64,000 bases of DNA from Nocardioides sp. zg-DK7169 (GCF_013155365.1 NZ_JABJRA010000003.1:1-64000), one strand, 5' to 3'; shown: positions 1 through 10,744, counted from the stretch's first letter. The notes: generated by a model from the letters alone, not told the origin. Translations and numbers: made by a program.

Positions 1-1
1 G

Positions 2-100
2 GTCGCCGCGAGCCTCAACGCACGACCACGTCCTACCCTCGACATGCGGACCCCAGCCCAAGCGCTGGACCAGCTGCTGGCCAACCGGCCAGCAGCCTGA
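2..100 (+). CDS. IS30-family transposase, C-terminal end (gene begins left of window)
   Basis: Only the last 32 codons are in the window, ending in TGA at 98-100. The readable tail (SLNARPRPTLDMRTPAQALD) resembles the C-terminus of IS30-family DDE transposases, where an 'LN.RPRKTLG..TP.E.L' motif precedes the stop. IS30 transposases cut and join DNA at the element ends. The catalytic domain would lie outside the window, so it cannot be judged whether the copy is intact. A short motif resembling an IS30 end follows the stop. The call rests on one short motif, so confidence is moderate. Confidence 0.6.
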   Translation, partial: VAASLNARPRPTLDMRTPAQALDQLLANRPAA

Positions 101-121
101 CCGTTGCTAACACCGGTTGAC
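101..121. mobile_element. Candidate right end of the IS30 element
   Basis: Directly after the transposase stop lies CCGTTGCTAACACCGGTTGA. This resembles the terminal inverted repeats of actinobacterial IS30 elements (GTTGC...ACCGGTTGA type). The left end is outside the window, so the inverted repeat cannot be paired. A short repeat array begins 7 bp further on. Confidence 0.35.
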
Positions 122-127
122 CTCGCC

Positions 128-183
128 CTCGACTCGAGTGGTCAGAACTCTCGACTCGACCGTCAGAACCCTCGACTCAACGA
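128..183. repeat. Three copies of a CTCGACTC-based ~22-bp tandem repeat
   Basis: CTCGACTC starts at 128, 150 and 171, a 22/21-bp period. The spacers are related to each other (copy 2 has GACCGTCAGAACC, copy 3 has AACGAAAGAACC). The same unit recurs three times with an exact 22-bp period at 33199-33250. The array sits between the IS30 end and the DUF349 terminator. Three very short units do not make a CRISPR array. Confidence 0.6.
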
Positions 184-216
184 AAGAACCCCCGACCCTC
201 AGGGTCGGGGGTTCTT
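184..216 (-). terminator. Strong hairpin terminator of the DUF349 gene
   Basis: A perfect 15-bp stem (AAGAACCCCCGACCC at 184-198 pairing with 202-216) closes a 3-nt loop, 15 bp downstream of the minus-strand stop at 231. On the minus strand the stem ends in TTCTTTCG, a short T-rich tail. It probably also blocks transcription arriving from the IS30 side. Confidence 0.8.
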
Positions 217-230
217 CGTCGAACGCGGGG

Positions 231-1460
231 TCAGCCGGAGTAGTCGGCGCTGGCGCGCCGGGCCATCTCCAGGAAGGACTGGCGCGAGACGAGGTTCTCC
301 TCGAGCTCGCGGACCTTCTTCTCCTGCCCGGCGCTGCGGGCCTTGTCCAGCTCGGCCTCGACCTGGGCGATGGCGGCCTCGAGCTTGGCGACGAGGTCCT
401 CGGCACGCGCGGACTTCTCCGGGTCGGAGCGACGCCACTGCTCGTCCTCGACCGCGCGCAGCGCCTGCTCGACCTTGCGGAAGCGACCCTCGAGGTCCTT
501 CATCCGGTCGCGCGGCACCTTGCCGGCGGCGTCCCAGCGGTCGGCGAGGTCGCGGAAGGCACGCTTCGCGGCGTCCAGGTCCTCGATCGGCAGCAGCGCC
601 TCGGCCTCGACCAGGATCTCCTCCTTGACCACGGCGTTGGCGGCGAACTCCTCGTCGAGCGCGGCGTTCGCGGCGTCCCGGGCCCCGAAGAAGTGGTCCT
701 GCGCGGCACGGAACCGCTTCCACAGGGCGTCGTCGACGTCCTTCGGGGCGGGACCGGCGGCCTTCCAGTCGCGCATCAGGTCGCGGTAGCGGCCGGCGGT
801 GAGACCCCAGTCGGTGGAGTCCTGCACCGCCTCGGCCTCCACGACGAGGCGCTCCTTGATGGCGCGTGCGCTCTCGCGCTTCTCGTTCTGCTCCGCGAAG
901 TGCGCCTTGCGCCGGCGGGTGTACGCCGTGCGCGCGGTGGAGAACCGGCGCCACAGGGCGTCGTCGGAGCTGCGGTCGATGCGCGGCAGCGCCTTCCACT
1001 CGGCGAGCAGGTCGCGCAGCCGGTTCGCGCCGTTGCGCCAGTCGGTGCCCTCGGCGAGGCGCTCGGCCTCGGCGACGACGTTCTCCTTGGCCGCCCGGGT
1101 CTCGGCGGTGCGCTGGGCCTTCTCCTTGCGGCGGGCCTCGCGCTGAGCGGCGATGACCGGTCGGAGCGCGTCGAGACGCGCACCGAGGGCGGCGAGGTCG
1201 CCGACCGCGTTGGCGTCGCTGACCTGCGCTCGCACGGTCTTCACCGACTCGACGGCCTCCTCGGGGGACAGCACGCCGGACTGCACGCGCTTCTCCAGGA
1301 GCTCGACCTCGAAGGCGAGCGCTGCGTAGCGCTCGGTGAAGAACGCCAGGGCCTCCTCCGGGGTGCCCTCGGGGTACTGACCGACCGATCGCTCGCCGTC
1401 GGCGGTCCTGACGTAGACGGTGCCGTCGTCGTCGACCCGGCCCCACTCATGGCTCGTCAC
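231..1460 (-). CDS. DUF349 domain-containing protein
   Basis: A 409-residue, highly charged and predicted largely helical protein. At least three DUF349-type repeats are visible, each with a 'W.RF..A...(F/Y)' core, for example around 'LWRRFSTARTAYTRRRKAHF' and 'LWKRFRAAQDHFFGARD'. There is no signal peptide or membrane segment, so it is probably cytoplasmic. DUF349 proteins are widespread in Actinobacteria; their biochemical role is not established and none is assigned here. The GTG start at 1460 has an AGAGGAA ribosome-binding site a few bases upstream, and a -10-like TAGCAT lies at 1499-1504 on the same strand. The gene stands alone, divergent from the MBL-hisS-aspS operon. Confidence 0.85.
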   Translation of the reverse strand: MTSHEWGRVDDDGTVYVRTADGERSVGQYPEGTPEEALAFFTERYAALAFEVELLEKRVQSGVLSPEEAVESVKTVRAQVSDANAVGDLAALGARLDALRPVIAAQREARRKEKAQRTAETRAAKENVVAEAERLAEGTDWRNGANRLRDLLAEWKALPRIDRSSDDALWRRFSTARTAYTRRRKAHFAEQNEKRESARAIKERLVVEAEAVQDSTDWGLTAGRYRDLMRDWKAAGPAPKDVDDALWKRFRAAQDHFFGARDAANAALDEEFAANAVVKEEILVEAEALLPIEDLDAAKRAFRDLADRWDAAGKVPRDRMKDLEGRFRKVEQALRAVEDEQWRRSDPEKSARAEDLVAKLEAAIAQVEAELDKARSAGQEKKVRELEENLVSRQSFLEMARRASADYSG

Positions 1461-1578
1461 TGGTGTTCCTCTTCGCTGGTGTCGGACACGCAGGCGCCAT
1501 GCTAGTCGTCACAGCCGTCCGGCGGGGGCCCTCGGTCCGCGGCGTGCAGCCGATGAGGCGCAGATGGGCCCGCCTCGA

Positions 1579-1590
1579 TAGTGTGGCGGA
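1579..1590 (+). promoter_or_regulatory. Leaderless -10 element for the MBL-hisS-aspS operon
   Basis: TAGTGT (1579-1584) lies 6 nt before the GTG start at 1591 and no Shine-Dalgarno sequence intervenes. Transcription would begin at or next to the start codon. No convincing -35 is visible. Confidence 0.5.
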
Positions 1591-2304
1591 GTGTTGATCG
1601 CCGGCTTCCCCGCGGGTCCGTGGGGCACGAACTGCTATGTCGCCGCCACCGGTCCCGGCACCGAGTGCGTGGTCATCGACCCGGGCAAGGACGCCGCCGC
1701 CGGCGTGGCGGAGGTGGTCCGCGAGCATCGGCTCAAGCCGGTCGCCGTGCTCGTCACCCACGGCCACGTCGACCACATGTGGTGCGTCGCGCCGGTCGCC
1801 GGCACCTACGACGCGACCGCGTGGATCCACCCGGCCGACCGGCACCTGCTGACCGACCCGATGGCCGGCATGTCGCGCGAGACCACCCAGATGCTGCTGG
1901 GCGCGAAGCACGAGTGGGCCGAGCCCGACGACGTACGCGAGCTCGGCGACGGCCAGGAGCTCGAGCTCGCCGGCCTGCGCTTCGTCGTCGACCACACCCC
2001 GGGGCACACCCAGGGCTCGGTCACCTTCCGTACGCCGTACGACGCGCAGCCGGAGATCTCCGAGGTGATGTTCTCGGGGGACCTGCTCTTCGCGGGCTCC
2101 ATCGGTCGCACCGACCTGCCCGGCGGCGACCACCCCACCATCCTGCGCAGCCTCGCCGACAAGGTGCTGACCCTGCCCGACGACATCGTCGTGCTGCCCG
2201 GTCACGGCGAGCAGACGTCCATCGGTCGTGAGCGCGCGACCAACCCCTACCTGCGCGACCTCCTCGAGAGTGGCGACGCGGGCCGAGTCACCCGAGGTCT
2301 GTGA
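1591..2304 (+). CDS. MBL-fold metallo-hydrolase (glyoxalase II-like)
   Basis: A 237-residue cytoplasmic metallo-beta-lactamase-fold hydrolase. The zinc motif HGHVDH is at residues 57-62; further zinc-ligand regions are '[10 protein letters not shown]', the 'FSGDLLF' aspartate loop and a C-terminal 'LPGHG'. The fold and length fit glyoxalase II / hydroxyacylglutathione hydrolase-like proteins that cleave thioesters with a binuclear metal centre; the true substrate cannot be read from sequence. The GTG start follows a TANNNT element by 6 nt, suggesting leaderless translation. The stop overlaps the hisS GTG start by 4 bp. An MBL hydrolase next to hisS is, as far as I recall, common in Actinobacteria, possibly for coordinated expression rather than shared chemistry. 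Confidence 0.85.
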   Translation: MLIAGFPAGPWGTNCYVAATGPGTECVVIDPGKDAAAGVAEVVREHRLKPVAVLVTHGHVDHMWCVAPVAGTYDATAWIHPADRHLLTDPMAGMSRETTQMLLGAKHEWAEPDDVRELGDGQELELAGLRFVVDHTPGHTQGSVTFRTPYDAQPEISEVMFSGDLLFAGSIGRTDLPGGDHPTILRSLADKVLTLPDDIVVLPGHGEQTSIGRERATNPYLRDLLESGDAGRVTRGL

Positions 2305-3586
2305 AGAAGATGTCCGACACCCTCGCGGCGCCCAAGGGCGTCCCGGAGTACCTCCCACCCGAGTCGGGCGCCTGGCTGGCCGTCCGCGAGGCGCTCGCGC
2401 GCCCCGCGGTGCTGGCCGGCTACGGCTACATCGAGCTCCCGATCTTCGAGGACACCGCGCTGTACGTGCGCGGGGTGGGGGAGTCCACCGACGTGGTCTC
2501 CAAGGAGATGTACACCTTCACCGACCGCGGCGACCGCTCCCTGACCCTGCGCCCCGAGGGCACCGCCGGCGTGATGCGCAGCGTGATCGAGCACCGCCTC
2601 GACCGCGGCCAGCTGCCGGTGAAGCTCTGGTACACCGGCCCGTTCTTCCGCGCCGAGCGCCCCCAGCACGGTCGCTACCGCCAGCTCCAGCAGTTCGGCG
2701 TCGAGGCGATCGGCTCCGACGACCCAGCGCTGGACGCCGAGGTGGTCACGATCGCCGACCAGGGCTACCGCTCCCTCGGGCTCACCGGCTACCGCCTCGA
2801 GCTCACCTCGCTGGGCTGCCGCGAGTGCCGCCCGCCGTACCGCGAGGCGCTGGTCGCCTTCCTCGACGGCCTCGACCTCGACGAGGCGACCCGCGAGCGC
2901 GCCCGCATCAACCCGCTGCGCGTCCTGGACGACAAGCGGCCCGAGGTGATCGCCCAGCTCGCGGACGCCCCGCTGATGCTGGACCACCTCTGCGAGGCCT
3001 GTGCCGAGCACTTCGCCGCCGTGCGCCGCCTGCTCGACGAGCACGGCACCGCCTATGTCGTGAACCCGCGGATGGTGCGCGGGCTCGACTACTACACCCG
3101 CACCACCTTCGAGTTCGTCCACGACGGCCTCGGCGCCCAGTCGGGCATCGGCGGTGGCGGGCGCTACGACGGCCTGATGGCCGACCTCGGCGGCCAGGAG
3201 CTGTCCGGCATCGGCTTCGGCCTCGGCCTGGACCGCACCTTCCTGGCCTGCCAGGCCGAGGGCGTCCAGGTCGGCCCCGCCTCCGCCCTCGACGTGTACG
3301 TCGTACCGCTCGGCGCCGCGGGGCGCACCGCCGCCCCCGCGCTGGTCGCCCAACTGCGCGCCGCGGGCCTGCGCACCGACCAGGTGTTCGGCGAGCGCGG
3401 CCTCAAGGGCGCGATGAAGTCCGCCGACCGCTCCGGCGCCCCCGCCGTGGTGGTCCTCGGCGAGCGCGACCTCGACGCCGGCGTCGCGCAGGTCAAGACC
3501 ATGGCGAGCGGGGAGCAGGTCGCCGTACCGCTCGCCGAGCTCGTCACCCACCTCACCCAGCAGCACCAGACCAAGGAGTCCCTCTC

Positions 3587-3590
<4 letters not shown>
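2301..3590 (+). CDS. hisS: Histidyl-tRNA synthetase
   Basis: A 429-residue class II aminoacyl-tRNA synthetase that charges tRNA-His with histidine in the cytoplasm. Visible signatures are motif 2 ('[13 protein letters not shown]'), the histidine-specific '[14 protein letters not shown]' and 'GGGGRYDGL' loops, motif 3 ('[13 protein letters not shown]') and a C-terminal anticodon-binding domain from about residue 330. Length is normal for bacterial HisRS. The GTG at 2301 overlaps the preceding stop; an ATG at 2310 is an alternative start three codons later. The stop overlaps the aspS GTG by 4 bp, so the two synthetases are translationally coupled. Confidence 0.95.
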
Positions 3591-5380
<1,790 letters not shown>

Positions 5381-5460
5381 TCCACAGGACAGCAGCCCGG
5401 TGGTCGAGACCAGATCGTTACTCACGGGTGACCGCCGTGGCAGAGCAAGTCACATAGAGT

Positions 5461-5506
5461 CACGGGCGGCGCGTCGACAGGCGCGTCGCCCGTGTTGATT
5501 TCATTT
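5461..5506 (+). terminator. Hairpin with T-rich tail after aspS, before the peptide-transport operon
   Basis: A 13-bp stem with one wobble pair (5461-5473 with 5482-5494) is followed by TTGATTTCATTT (5495-5506), a good intrinsic terminator. A -10-like TAGAGT lies just before it (5455-5460). If that is the transport promoter, the hairpin would sit in the 5' leader and could act as an attenuator. Confidence 0.7.
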
Positions 5507-5528
5507 CCAGTACCCAGATTGGAAGAGA

Positions 5529-6557
5529 ATGTCGCTGCCTCCGGTTTCCACCGAGACGCTGGGTCACCTCAGCGACGAGCCGGTGGACGGTGGGCCCGCG
5601 GGCGGCGGTAAGGGCAAGGGCTCGATCGTCGGCAAGTCGCCGATCCAGATCGCCCTCAGCCGGCTGCTGCACGACAAGGTCGCCGTCCTGTGCCTGATCG
5701 TGGTCGTGCTCTTCGCGCTGATCGCGGTCTTCGCCGACGCCCTGATGAAGCTCTTCGGCGTCACGACCGACACGGTCCGCCCGATCGGCCTGATCGACCA
5801 GCTCGGCGGCGGCCTGCCGCTGATCGGCCCGCCGAACAACGGCTTCGACCCCGAGCACCCCTTCGGCATCGCGCCGGGCACCGCCTCGGACAACCTGGCC
5901 TACTGGCTCGCGGGCGCCCAGACCTCGATGATGATCGCGGCGCTGGCCACCCTGGTCGCCTCGGTCGTCGGCGTCACCCTCGGCCTGCTGGCCGGGTACG
6001 CCGGCGGCATGGTCGACCGGATCATCTCCTTCTTCATCGACTTCTTCCTGACCGTCCCGTTCCTGCTCGCGGCGCTGACCATCGCCCCGATCATCAGCGA
6101 GCGGTTCGGCGCGGAGCCGAACTACCCGACGATCCAGCGCTGGACGCTGATCACGGTGCTCGCGATGTTCGGCTGGATGTCGATCGCGCGCCTGATCCGC
6201 GGCGAGGTGCTGTCGCTGCGCGAGCGCGACTTCATCCAGGCCGCCCGGGTGCTCGGCATGCCGACGCGCCGGATCCTGGTCCGCGAGCTGCTCCCCAACC
6301 TGGTCGCGCCGATCGTCGTGTCGGTCTCGCTGATGCTGCCGACGTTCGTCGCCGCGGAGGCCGGTCTGTCGTTCCTCGGCCTGGGCGTCACCGACGGCAA
6401 GTCGTGGGGGCAGATCATCTCCAACGCCACCGACTACTTCCAGACCTACCCCCTCTACCTCTACGAGCCGCTGCTGGGCATCGTCCTGCTCGTCGTCGCG
6501 CTGAACCTGCTCGGCGATGCGATCCGCGACGCGCTCGATCCCAAGACCCGGCGCTGA
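5529..6557 (+). CDS. Peptide/nickel ABC transporter permease, DppC/OppC type
   Basis: A 342-residue inner-membrane permease of the binding-protein-dependent transport family. After a cytoplasmic Gly/Lys-rich N-terminus, a first membrane segment ('VAVLCLIVVVLFALIAVF', about residues 53-70) is followed by a periplasmic loop and five more hydrophobic segments. The EAA loop for ATPase contact is visible as 'QAARVLGMPTRRILVRELLP'. It would form the translocation channel with the B permease at 8631. ATG 5529 follows GGAAGAGA. Unusually, the C-type permease comes first here, ahead of the binding protein and the B permease. Confidence 0.88.
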   Translation: MSLPPVSTETLGHLSDEPVDGGPAGGGKGKGSIVGKSPIQIALSRLLHDKVAVLCLIVVVLFALIAVFADALMKLFGVTTDTVRPIGLIDQLGGGLPLIGPPNNGFDPEHPFGIAPGTASDNLAYWLAGAQTSMMIAALATLVASVVGVTLGLLAGYAGGMVDRIISFFIDFFLTVPFLLAALTIAPIISERFGAEPNYPTIQRWTLITVLAMFGWMSIARLIRGEVLSLRERDFIQAARVLGMPTRRILVRELLPNLVAPIVVSVSLMLPTFVAAEAGLSFLGLGVTDGKSWGQIISNATDYFQTYPLYLYEPLLGIVLLVVALNLLGDAIRDALDPKTRR

Positions 6558-6622
6558 CCGGGCTCCGCTACGTCGTCGACCGTGAACCGCGGTGACGCGA
6601 TCAAGGAAGAAAGGCTGATTCA

Positions 6623-8395
6623 ATGAGGCGAAGCAAGCCCCTTGCGCTGCTCGTCGGGGCCTCGATGCTCACCCTCGCTGCCTGTGGTGGCGGCGACGGT
6701 GGGGACAACAACGGTGGTGCCGCCAACGACGACCGCGAGTACGCGGCCGCGGACGAGATCGTCAAGAACCCGGACCGTGCCGAGGGCCCGGCGTACGAGA
6801 TCGAGGACGCCACCGAGGGCGGGGACATCACCGTCTACCTCCCTGGCGACCCCGGTCCGAGCACGCTCGAGCCGGCCGAGGGCTGGTCGGTGACCGGCAA
6901 CTCGATCCAGCAGGCGCTGACCAACCGGTCCCTGACGCAGTACGCGCGGAACCCGGAGACCGGTGGGATGGAGCTCATCCCCGACCTCGCCACCGACCTC
7001 GGTACGCCGAACGAGGACTTCACCGAGTGGACCTTCACCCTGCGTGAGGGCGTGAAGTGGGAGAACGGCAAGGACATCACCCCCGAGGAGCTTGCCTTCG
7101 GCATCTCCCGGACGCTCGACGCCGAGGCGTTCCCGAGCGGCCCCGGCACCGAGTACTCCCGCCACTACTTCCTCGACGGCACGACCTACGAGGGGCCCTA
7201 CACCTCCGGTCAGCCCTACAAGGGCGTCGAGGTCAACGGCCGCGACGTGACCATCAAGATGGCCGAGCCGTTCCCGGACATGGACTGGTGGGGCGCCTTC
7301 ATGGCGATCGGTCCCGCCCCGCTCGGTGAGGCTGCCGCGCCGCCGAAGTACGGCCGCGACCCGCTCGCGACCGGTCCCTACAAGATCGAGTCCTTCACCC
7401 CGACCGACGAGCTGGTCCTGGTGAAGAACGAGCAGTGGGACCCCGCGACCGACCCGGGCCGCCACCAGTACCCGGACAGCTACACCTTCAAGTTCAACGC
7501 TGACCCGGCGCAGACCGACCAGATCCTGCTGAGCGGCAACACCGCCTCGGAGACCGTCATCTCGACGGACCTGGACTCGGTGAACTACCAGAAGGCCGCC
7601 AGCGAGCTCGGTGACCGCATGGTCCAGCAGTCCTCGCAGTGCACGAGCTTCCAGTACCCGGTCTACGACAAGACCACGAAGGGCGTGCGCCAGGCGATGG
7701 CGCTGGCCATCGACTACGAAGCCAGCTGGCTCGCCGGTGGCCAGGTGCCCGGCGTGACCCGCGTGCCCGCGAACTCGATCATGCCCCCCGGCATGGCCGG
7801 CAAGCCCGACTACAACCCGCTGGGCGAGCCCACCGAGTTCAACCCGGAGAAGGCCAAGGAGCTCCTCGCCGAAGAGGGCTACGACGAGTCGAACCCGTTC
7901 AAGATCGTGATGATCTACTACGAACCCGACCCGCTGGCGGTCAAGACCAACGACCAGCTGGTTCGCGGTTTCGAGGAGGCCGGCTTCGACGTCCAGGCCA
8001 TCCCGGTGCAGGTCGACCCGTACGACATCTGGCTCGACCCGAACAACGCCACCAACAAGAAGCTCACCCTGCGTGGCGTCAACTGGTGCTCCGACTGGCC
8101 GTCTGGCCTGACCATGCTCCCGTCGCTGCTGCGTACCGGTGCGGTCTACAACACCGGTGGCTACTCGAACCCGGCCATCGACAAGAAGATGGACGAGATC
8201 TCGCTGCTTCCGGCTGAGGAGCAGGCCGACGCCTGGGGTGCCCTCGACGAGGAGATCCAGACCACGGACTTCCCGATCATCCCCACGGCGTACCGCAACG
8301 ACCTGTTCACCCACGGAACCCGGATCGGGAACTTCTTCGGTGACGGTGCCATCGGTGCCCCGAACTACAAGGACCTGTACGTCATCTCCAAGTGA
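6623..8395 (+). CDS. Peptide-binding lipoprotein of the ABC importer (SBP family 5)
   Basis: A 590-residue extracytoplasmic solute-binding protein of the OppA/DppA family. The signal peptide ends in the lipobox LAAC with the modified cysteine at residue 21, followed by a Gly/Asn-rich tether, so it should be anchored on the outer face of the membrane. The SBP_bac_5 fold is recognisable from 'DLATDLGTPNEDFTEWTF.LREGVKWENGK' and 'DPLATGPYKIESF'. It would capture oligopeptides and deliver them to the flanking permeases. A GAAGAAAGG ribosome-binding site precedes ATG 6623. Three hairpins follow the stop, probably adjusting binding-protein dosage relative to the membrane genes. Confidence 0.92.
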   Translation: MRRSKPLALLVGASMLTLAACGGGDGGDNNGGAANDDREYAAADEIVKNPDRAEGPAYEIEDATEGGDITVYLPGDPGPSTLEPAEGWSVTGNSIQQALTNRSLTQYARNPETGGMELIPDLATDLGTPNEDFTEWTFTLREGVKWENGKDITPEELAFGISRTLDAEAFPSGPGTEYSRHYFLDGTTYEGPYTSGQPYKGVEVNGRDVTIKMAEPFPDMDWWGAFMAIGPAPLGEAAAPPKYGRDPLATGPYKIESFTPTDELVLVKNEQWDPATDPGRHQYPDSYTFKFNADPAQTDQILLSGNTASETVISTDLDSVNYQKAASELGDRMVQQSSQCTSFQYPVYDKTTKGVRQAMALAIDYEASWLAGGQVPGVTRVPANSIMPPGMAGKPDYNPLGEPTEFNPEKAKELLAEEGYDESNPFKIVMIYYEPDPLAVKTNDQLVRGFEEAGFDVQAIPVQVDPYDIWLDPNNATNKKLTLRGVNWCSDWPSGLTMLPSLLRTGAVYNTGGYSNPAIDKKMDEISLLPAEEQADAWGALDEEIQTTDFPIIPTAYRNDLFTHGTRIGNFFGDGAIGAPNYKDLYVISK

Positions 8396-8427
8396 GGCCC
8401 TGCCTCATGAGGTGTTGAGTACAGCAG

Positions 8428-8533
8428 CGTCACCTCGCGTGACGTCCTGAGCTCCATCGGGAAATCCCGAGCAGCATTGCAAGACCCCGTCGGGTGGGGG
8501 ACTCTGGCCGCAGGGCCGGGGCCCCCACCCGAC
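8428..8533 (+). terminator. Three consecutive hairpins between the binding protein and permease B
   Basis: CGTCAC/GTGACG pair at 8428-8444 and TCGGG/CCCGA pair at 8457-8470. A large hairpin has a perfect 12-bp stem (8489-8500 with 8522-8533) and an inner GGCC/GGCC helix. None has a T tract. The gap of 235 bp inside an otherwise compact operon suggests partial termination or mRNA stabilisation rather than a full stop. Confidence 0.55.
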
Positions 8534-8630
8534 ACCCGTGCCCGACCCATATCCGTCGTGCTCCTCCGGGAGGCCCGAGACCCGGACCTCCGCGTGCGAC
8601 GAACCACCAGAATCAGGAGATGTTGCTGCG

Positions 8631-9638
8631 ATGTTCGCCTATGTGGTGAAGCGTCTGATCGCAGGGTTCTTCGTCGTCATCCTCGTCTCGATGTCGATCT
8701 TCGCCCTGTTCTGGTACGGACCCCAGGAACCCGCACGACCGCTGTGCAACCTCGAGACCAGCCAGCGCTGCACGCCCGAGCGGCTGGAGGTCTACACCGA
8801 GTCGATGGGCTACAACAACCCCATCCACTCCGAGTACCTCAAGTTCATGAAGGGGATCGTGGCGGGTCGTGACATCACGATCGCCGGGCGCACCCAGGAG
8901 TGCCCCGCCCCCTGTTTCGGCTTCTCCTACGCCACCGACCGACCGGTCTGGGGCGAGCTGAAGGACCGGCTGCCCGCGACCATCTCGGTCGCCTTCGGCG
9001 GCGCCGCCCTCTACGTCATCCTCGGTGTGCCCATCGGCATCGCCGCCGCGCGACGGCGAGGCACCCTCACCGACAAGGCGCTCGTCTCGACCTTCCTGGT
9101 GCTCAGCTCGGTCCCGTACTACCTGTTCGCGCTGATGCTGTGGCTCTACGTCACGATCGTCTGGCAGGTTCCGGGGTTGAGCGACACTGGTTATGTGCCA
9201 CTCTCCGAGAACCCGGCCAAGTGGGCGGCGGGCCTGTTGCTCCCGTGGCTGGCGCTGGGCATCTTCGGATCGACCCAGTACACCCGTTTCGCACGCGGCT
9301 CGATGATCGAGGCGCTCAGCGAGGACTACATCCGCACCGCGCGGGCGAAGGGCCTGCCGACCCGCACCGTGGTCTACCGCCACGGCCTGCGCGCCGCGAT
9401 GGTGCCGATCGTGACCATCTTCGGCATCGACCTCGGCACCCTGCTCGTCGGCACGATCTTCACCGAGCGGATCTTCGACATCCAGGGCATCGGGCTGTGG
9501 GCGCTGCTCGCCGTCGGTGACAAGGACCTGCCGGTGGTCCAGGCGACCGCGCTGTTCGGCGCGGTGGTGATGATCGTGTGCAACCTGCTCGTCGACCTCG
9601 TCTACAGCGCCCTCGACCCGCGGGTGAGGCTGTCGTGA
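8631..9638 (+). CDS. Peptide/nickel ABC transporter permease, DppB/OppB type
   Basis: A 335-residue inner-membrane permease. The canonical N-terminus 'YVVKRLIAGFFVVILVSMS' gives the first membrane segment, followed by an extracytoplasmic loop with four cysteines (about residues 38-100, unusual in number) and five further membrane helices. The EAA loop reads 'TARAKGLPTRTVVYRHGLR'. The ATG at 8631 was chosen because AGGAG lies at 8615-8619 and homology begins at this codon; the in-frame extension upstream lacks family resemblance. The stop overlaps the next GTG by 4 bp. Confidence 0.9.
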   Translation: MFAYVVKRLIAGFFVVILVSMSIFALFWYGPQEPARPLCNLETSQRCTPERLEVYTESMGYNNPIHSEYLKFMKGIVAGRDITIAGRTQECPAPCFGFSYATDRPVWGELKDRLPATISVAFGGAALYVILGVPIGIAAARRRGTLTDKALVSTFLVLSSVPYYLFALMLWLYVTIVWQVPGLSDTGYVPLSENPAKWAAGLLLPWLALGIFGSTQYTRFARGSMIEALSEDYIRTARAKGLPTRTVVYRHGLRAAMVPIVTIFGIDLGTLLVGTIFTERIFDIQGIGLWALLAVGDKDLPVVQATALFGAVVMIVCNLLVDLVYSALDPRVRLS

Positions 9639-10744
9639 GCCACATCCCCACCCCCGGCCAGTCCACCCCCCAGACGGAGTCCCGCGTGAGCACGTCCGAT
9701 CCGTTCCTCGTCGTCGACGACCTGACGGTGAAGTTCCCGACCGAGGAAGGACAGATCACCGCGGTCAGCGGGCTGAGCTACAGCGTCGCGCGCGGTCAGA
9801 CCCTCGGCATCGTCGGCGAGTCCGGCTCCGGCAAGTCCGTGTCCAGCCTCGCCGTGCTGGGCCTGCACGACCCGAAGCGCTCGCAGATCACCGGGTCGAT
9901 CAAGATCGGCGACCAGGAGATCGTCGGCGCGTCCGAGTCGACCATGCGCGCGCTGCGCGGCAACAAGGTCTCGATGATCTTCCAGGACGCGCTCGCCGCG
10001 CTGCATCCCTTCTACAAGGTCGGCGGCCAGCTGGCGGAGGCGTACCGCGCCCACCACCACTCGGCGTCCAAGCGCGACGCGCGCCGCAAGGCGATCGAGA
10101 TGCTGGACCGGGTCGGCATCCCGCAGCCCGACAAGCGGGTCGACGACTATCCGCACCAGTTCTCCGGCGGCATGCGCCAGCGCGCCATGATCGCGATGGG
10201 CCTGATCAACGACCCCTCGCTGCTGATCGCCGACGAGCCCACCACCGCGCTCGACGTGACGGTGCAGGCCCAGATCCTGGACCTGCTGCAGGACCTGCAG
10301 GCGGAGTTCGACTCCGCGGTCATCATCATCACCCACGACCTCGGCGTGATCGCCGAGATGGCCGACGAGGTGCTGGTGATGTATGCCGGCCGCGCCGTGG
10401 AGCACGGCACGACCAAGCAGCTGCTGACCCACCCGGAGATGCCGTACACGTGGGGGCTGCTCTCCAGCGTCCCGGACGTCACGGCCGACACCGACGCGCG
10501 GCTGATCCCGATCCCGGGCAACCCGCCGAGCCTGGTGAACCCGCCGAGCGGCTGTGCGTTCCACCCGCGGTGCACCCACCGCGACAAGGTGCCGGGTGAC
10601 CTGTGCCGCACCGAGATGCCTGCCCTGCTGCCCGCGACCATCGGCCAAGGCCACCTCAAGCGCTGTCACCTGGCCGACCCCGTAGCGATCTACCAGCAGG
10701 AGGTCCTGCCGGAGATCGCCCCTGAACTGGTCGAGGAGAACTGA
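9635..10744 (+). CDS. Peptide ABC transporter ATPase, OppD type
   Basis: A 369-residue ATP-binding protein energising peptide import. Walker A is GESGSGKS, the ABC signature is 'FSGGMRQRAMIAM', Walker B is 'LLIADEPTTALD', and the switch histidine is in 'IIITHDLGVIAEMAD'. The C-terminal oligopeptide-transporter extension carries the Cys cluster typical of OppD/F ('CAFHPRC.H'), a possible Fe-S or zinc site. The GTG at 9635 overlaps the permease stop; another GTG at 9686 has its own CGGAG site and starts at 'STSDPFLVVDDL', so the true start may be 17 codons later. It shares one base with the next ORF. Confidence 0.93.
   Translation: MSHIPTPGQSTPQTESRVSTSDPFLVVDDLTVKFPTEEGQITAVSGLSYSVARGQTLGIVGESGSGKSVSSLAVLGLHDPKRSQITGSIKIGDQEIVGASESTMRALRGNKVSMIFQDALAALHPFYKVGGQLAEAYRAHHHSASKRDARRKAIEMLDRVGIPQPDKRVDDYPHQFSGGMRQRAMIAMGLINDPSLLIADEPTTALDVTVQAQILDLLQDLQAEFDSAVIIITHDLGVIAEMADEVLVMYAGRAVEHGTTKQLLTHPEMPYTWGLLSSVPDVTADTDARLIPIPGNPPSLVNPPSGCAFHPRCTHRDKVPGDLCRTEMPALLPATIGQGHLKRCHLADPVAIYQQEVLPEIAPELVEEN

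Noticed and set aside
128..183. CRISPR array
   Set aside because: Only three units, a conserved core of about 10 bp, spacers of about 12 bp that resemble each other, and no cas genes.
2228..3586. Long upstream extension of the aspS reading frame through hisS
   Set aside because: The extension is Arg/Pro-rich noise in the wrong frame of hisS. AspRS homology starts exactly at GTG 3587, which has an AAGGAG site.
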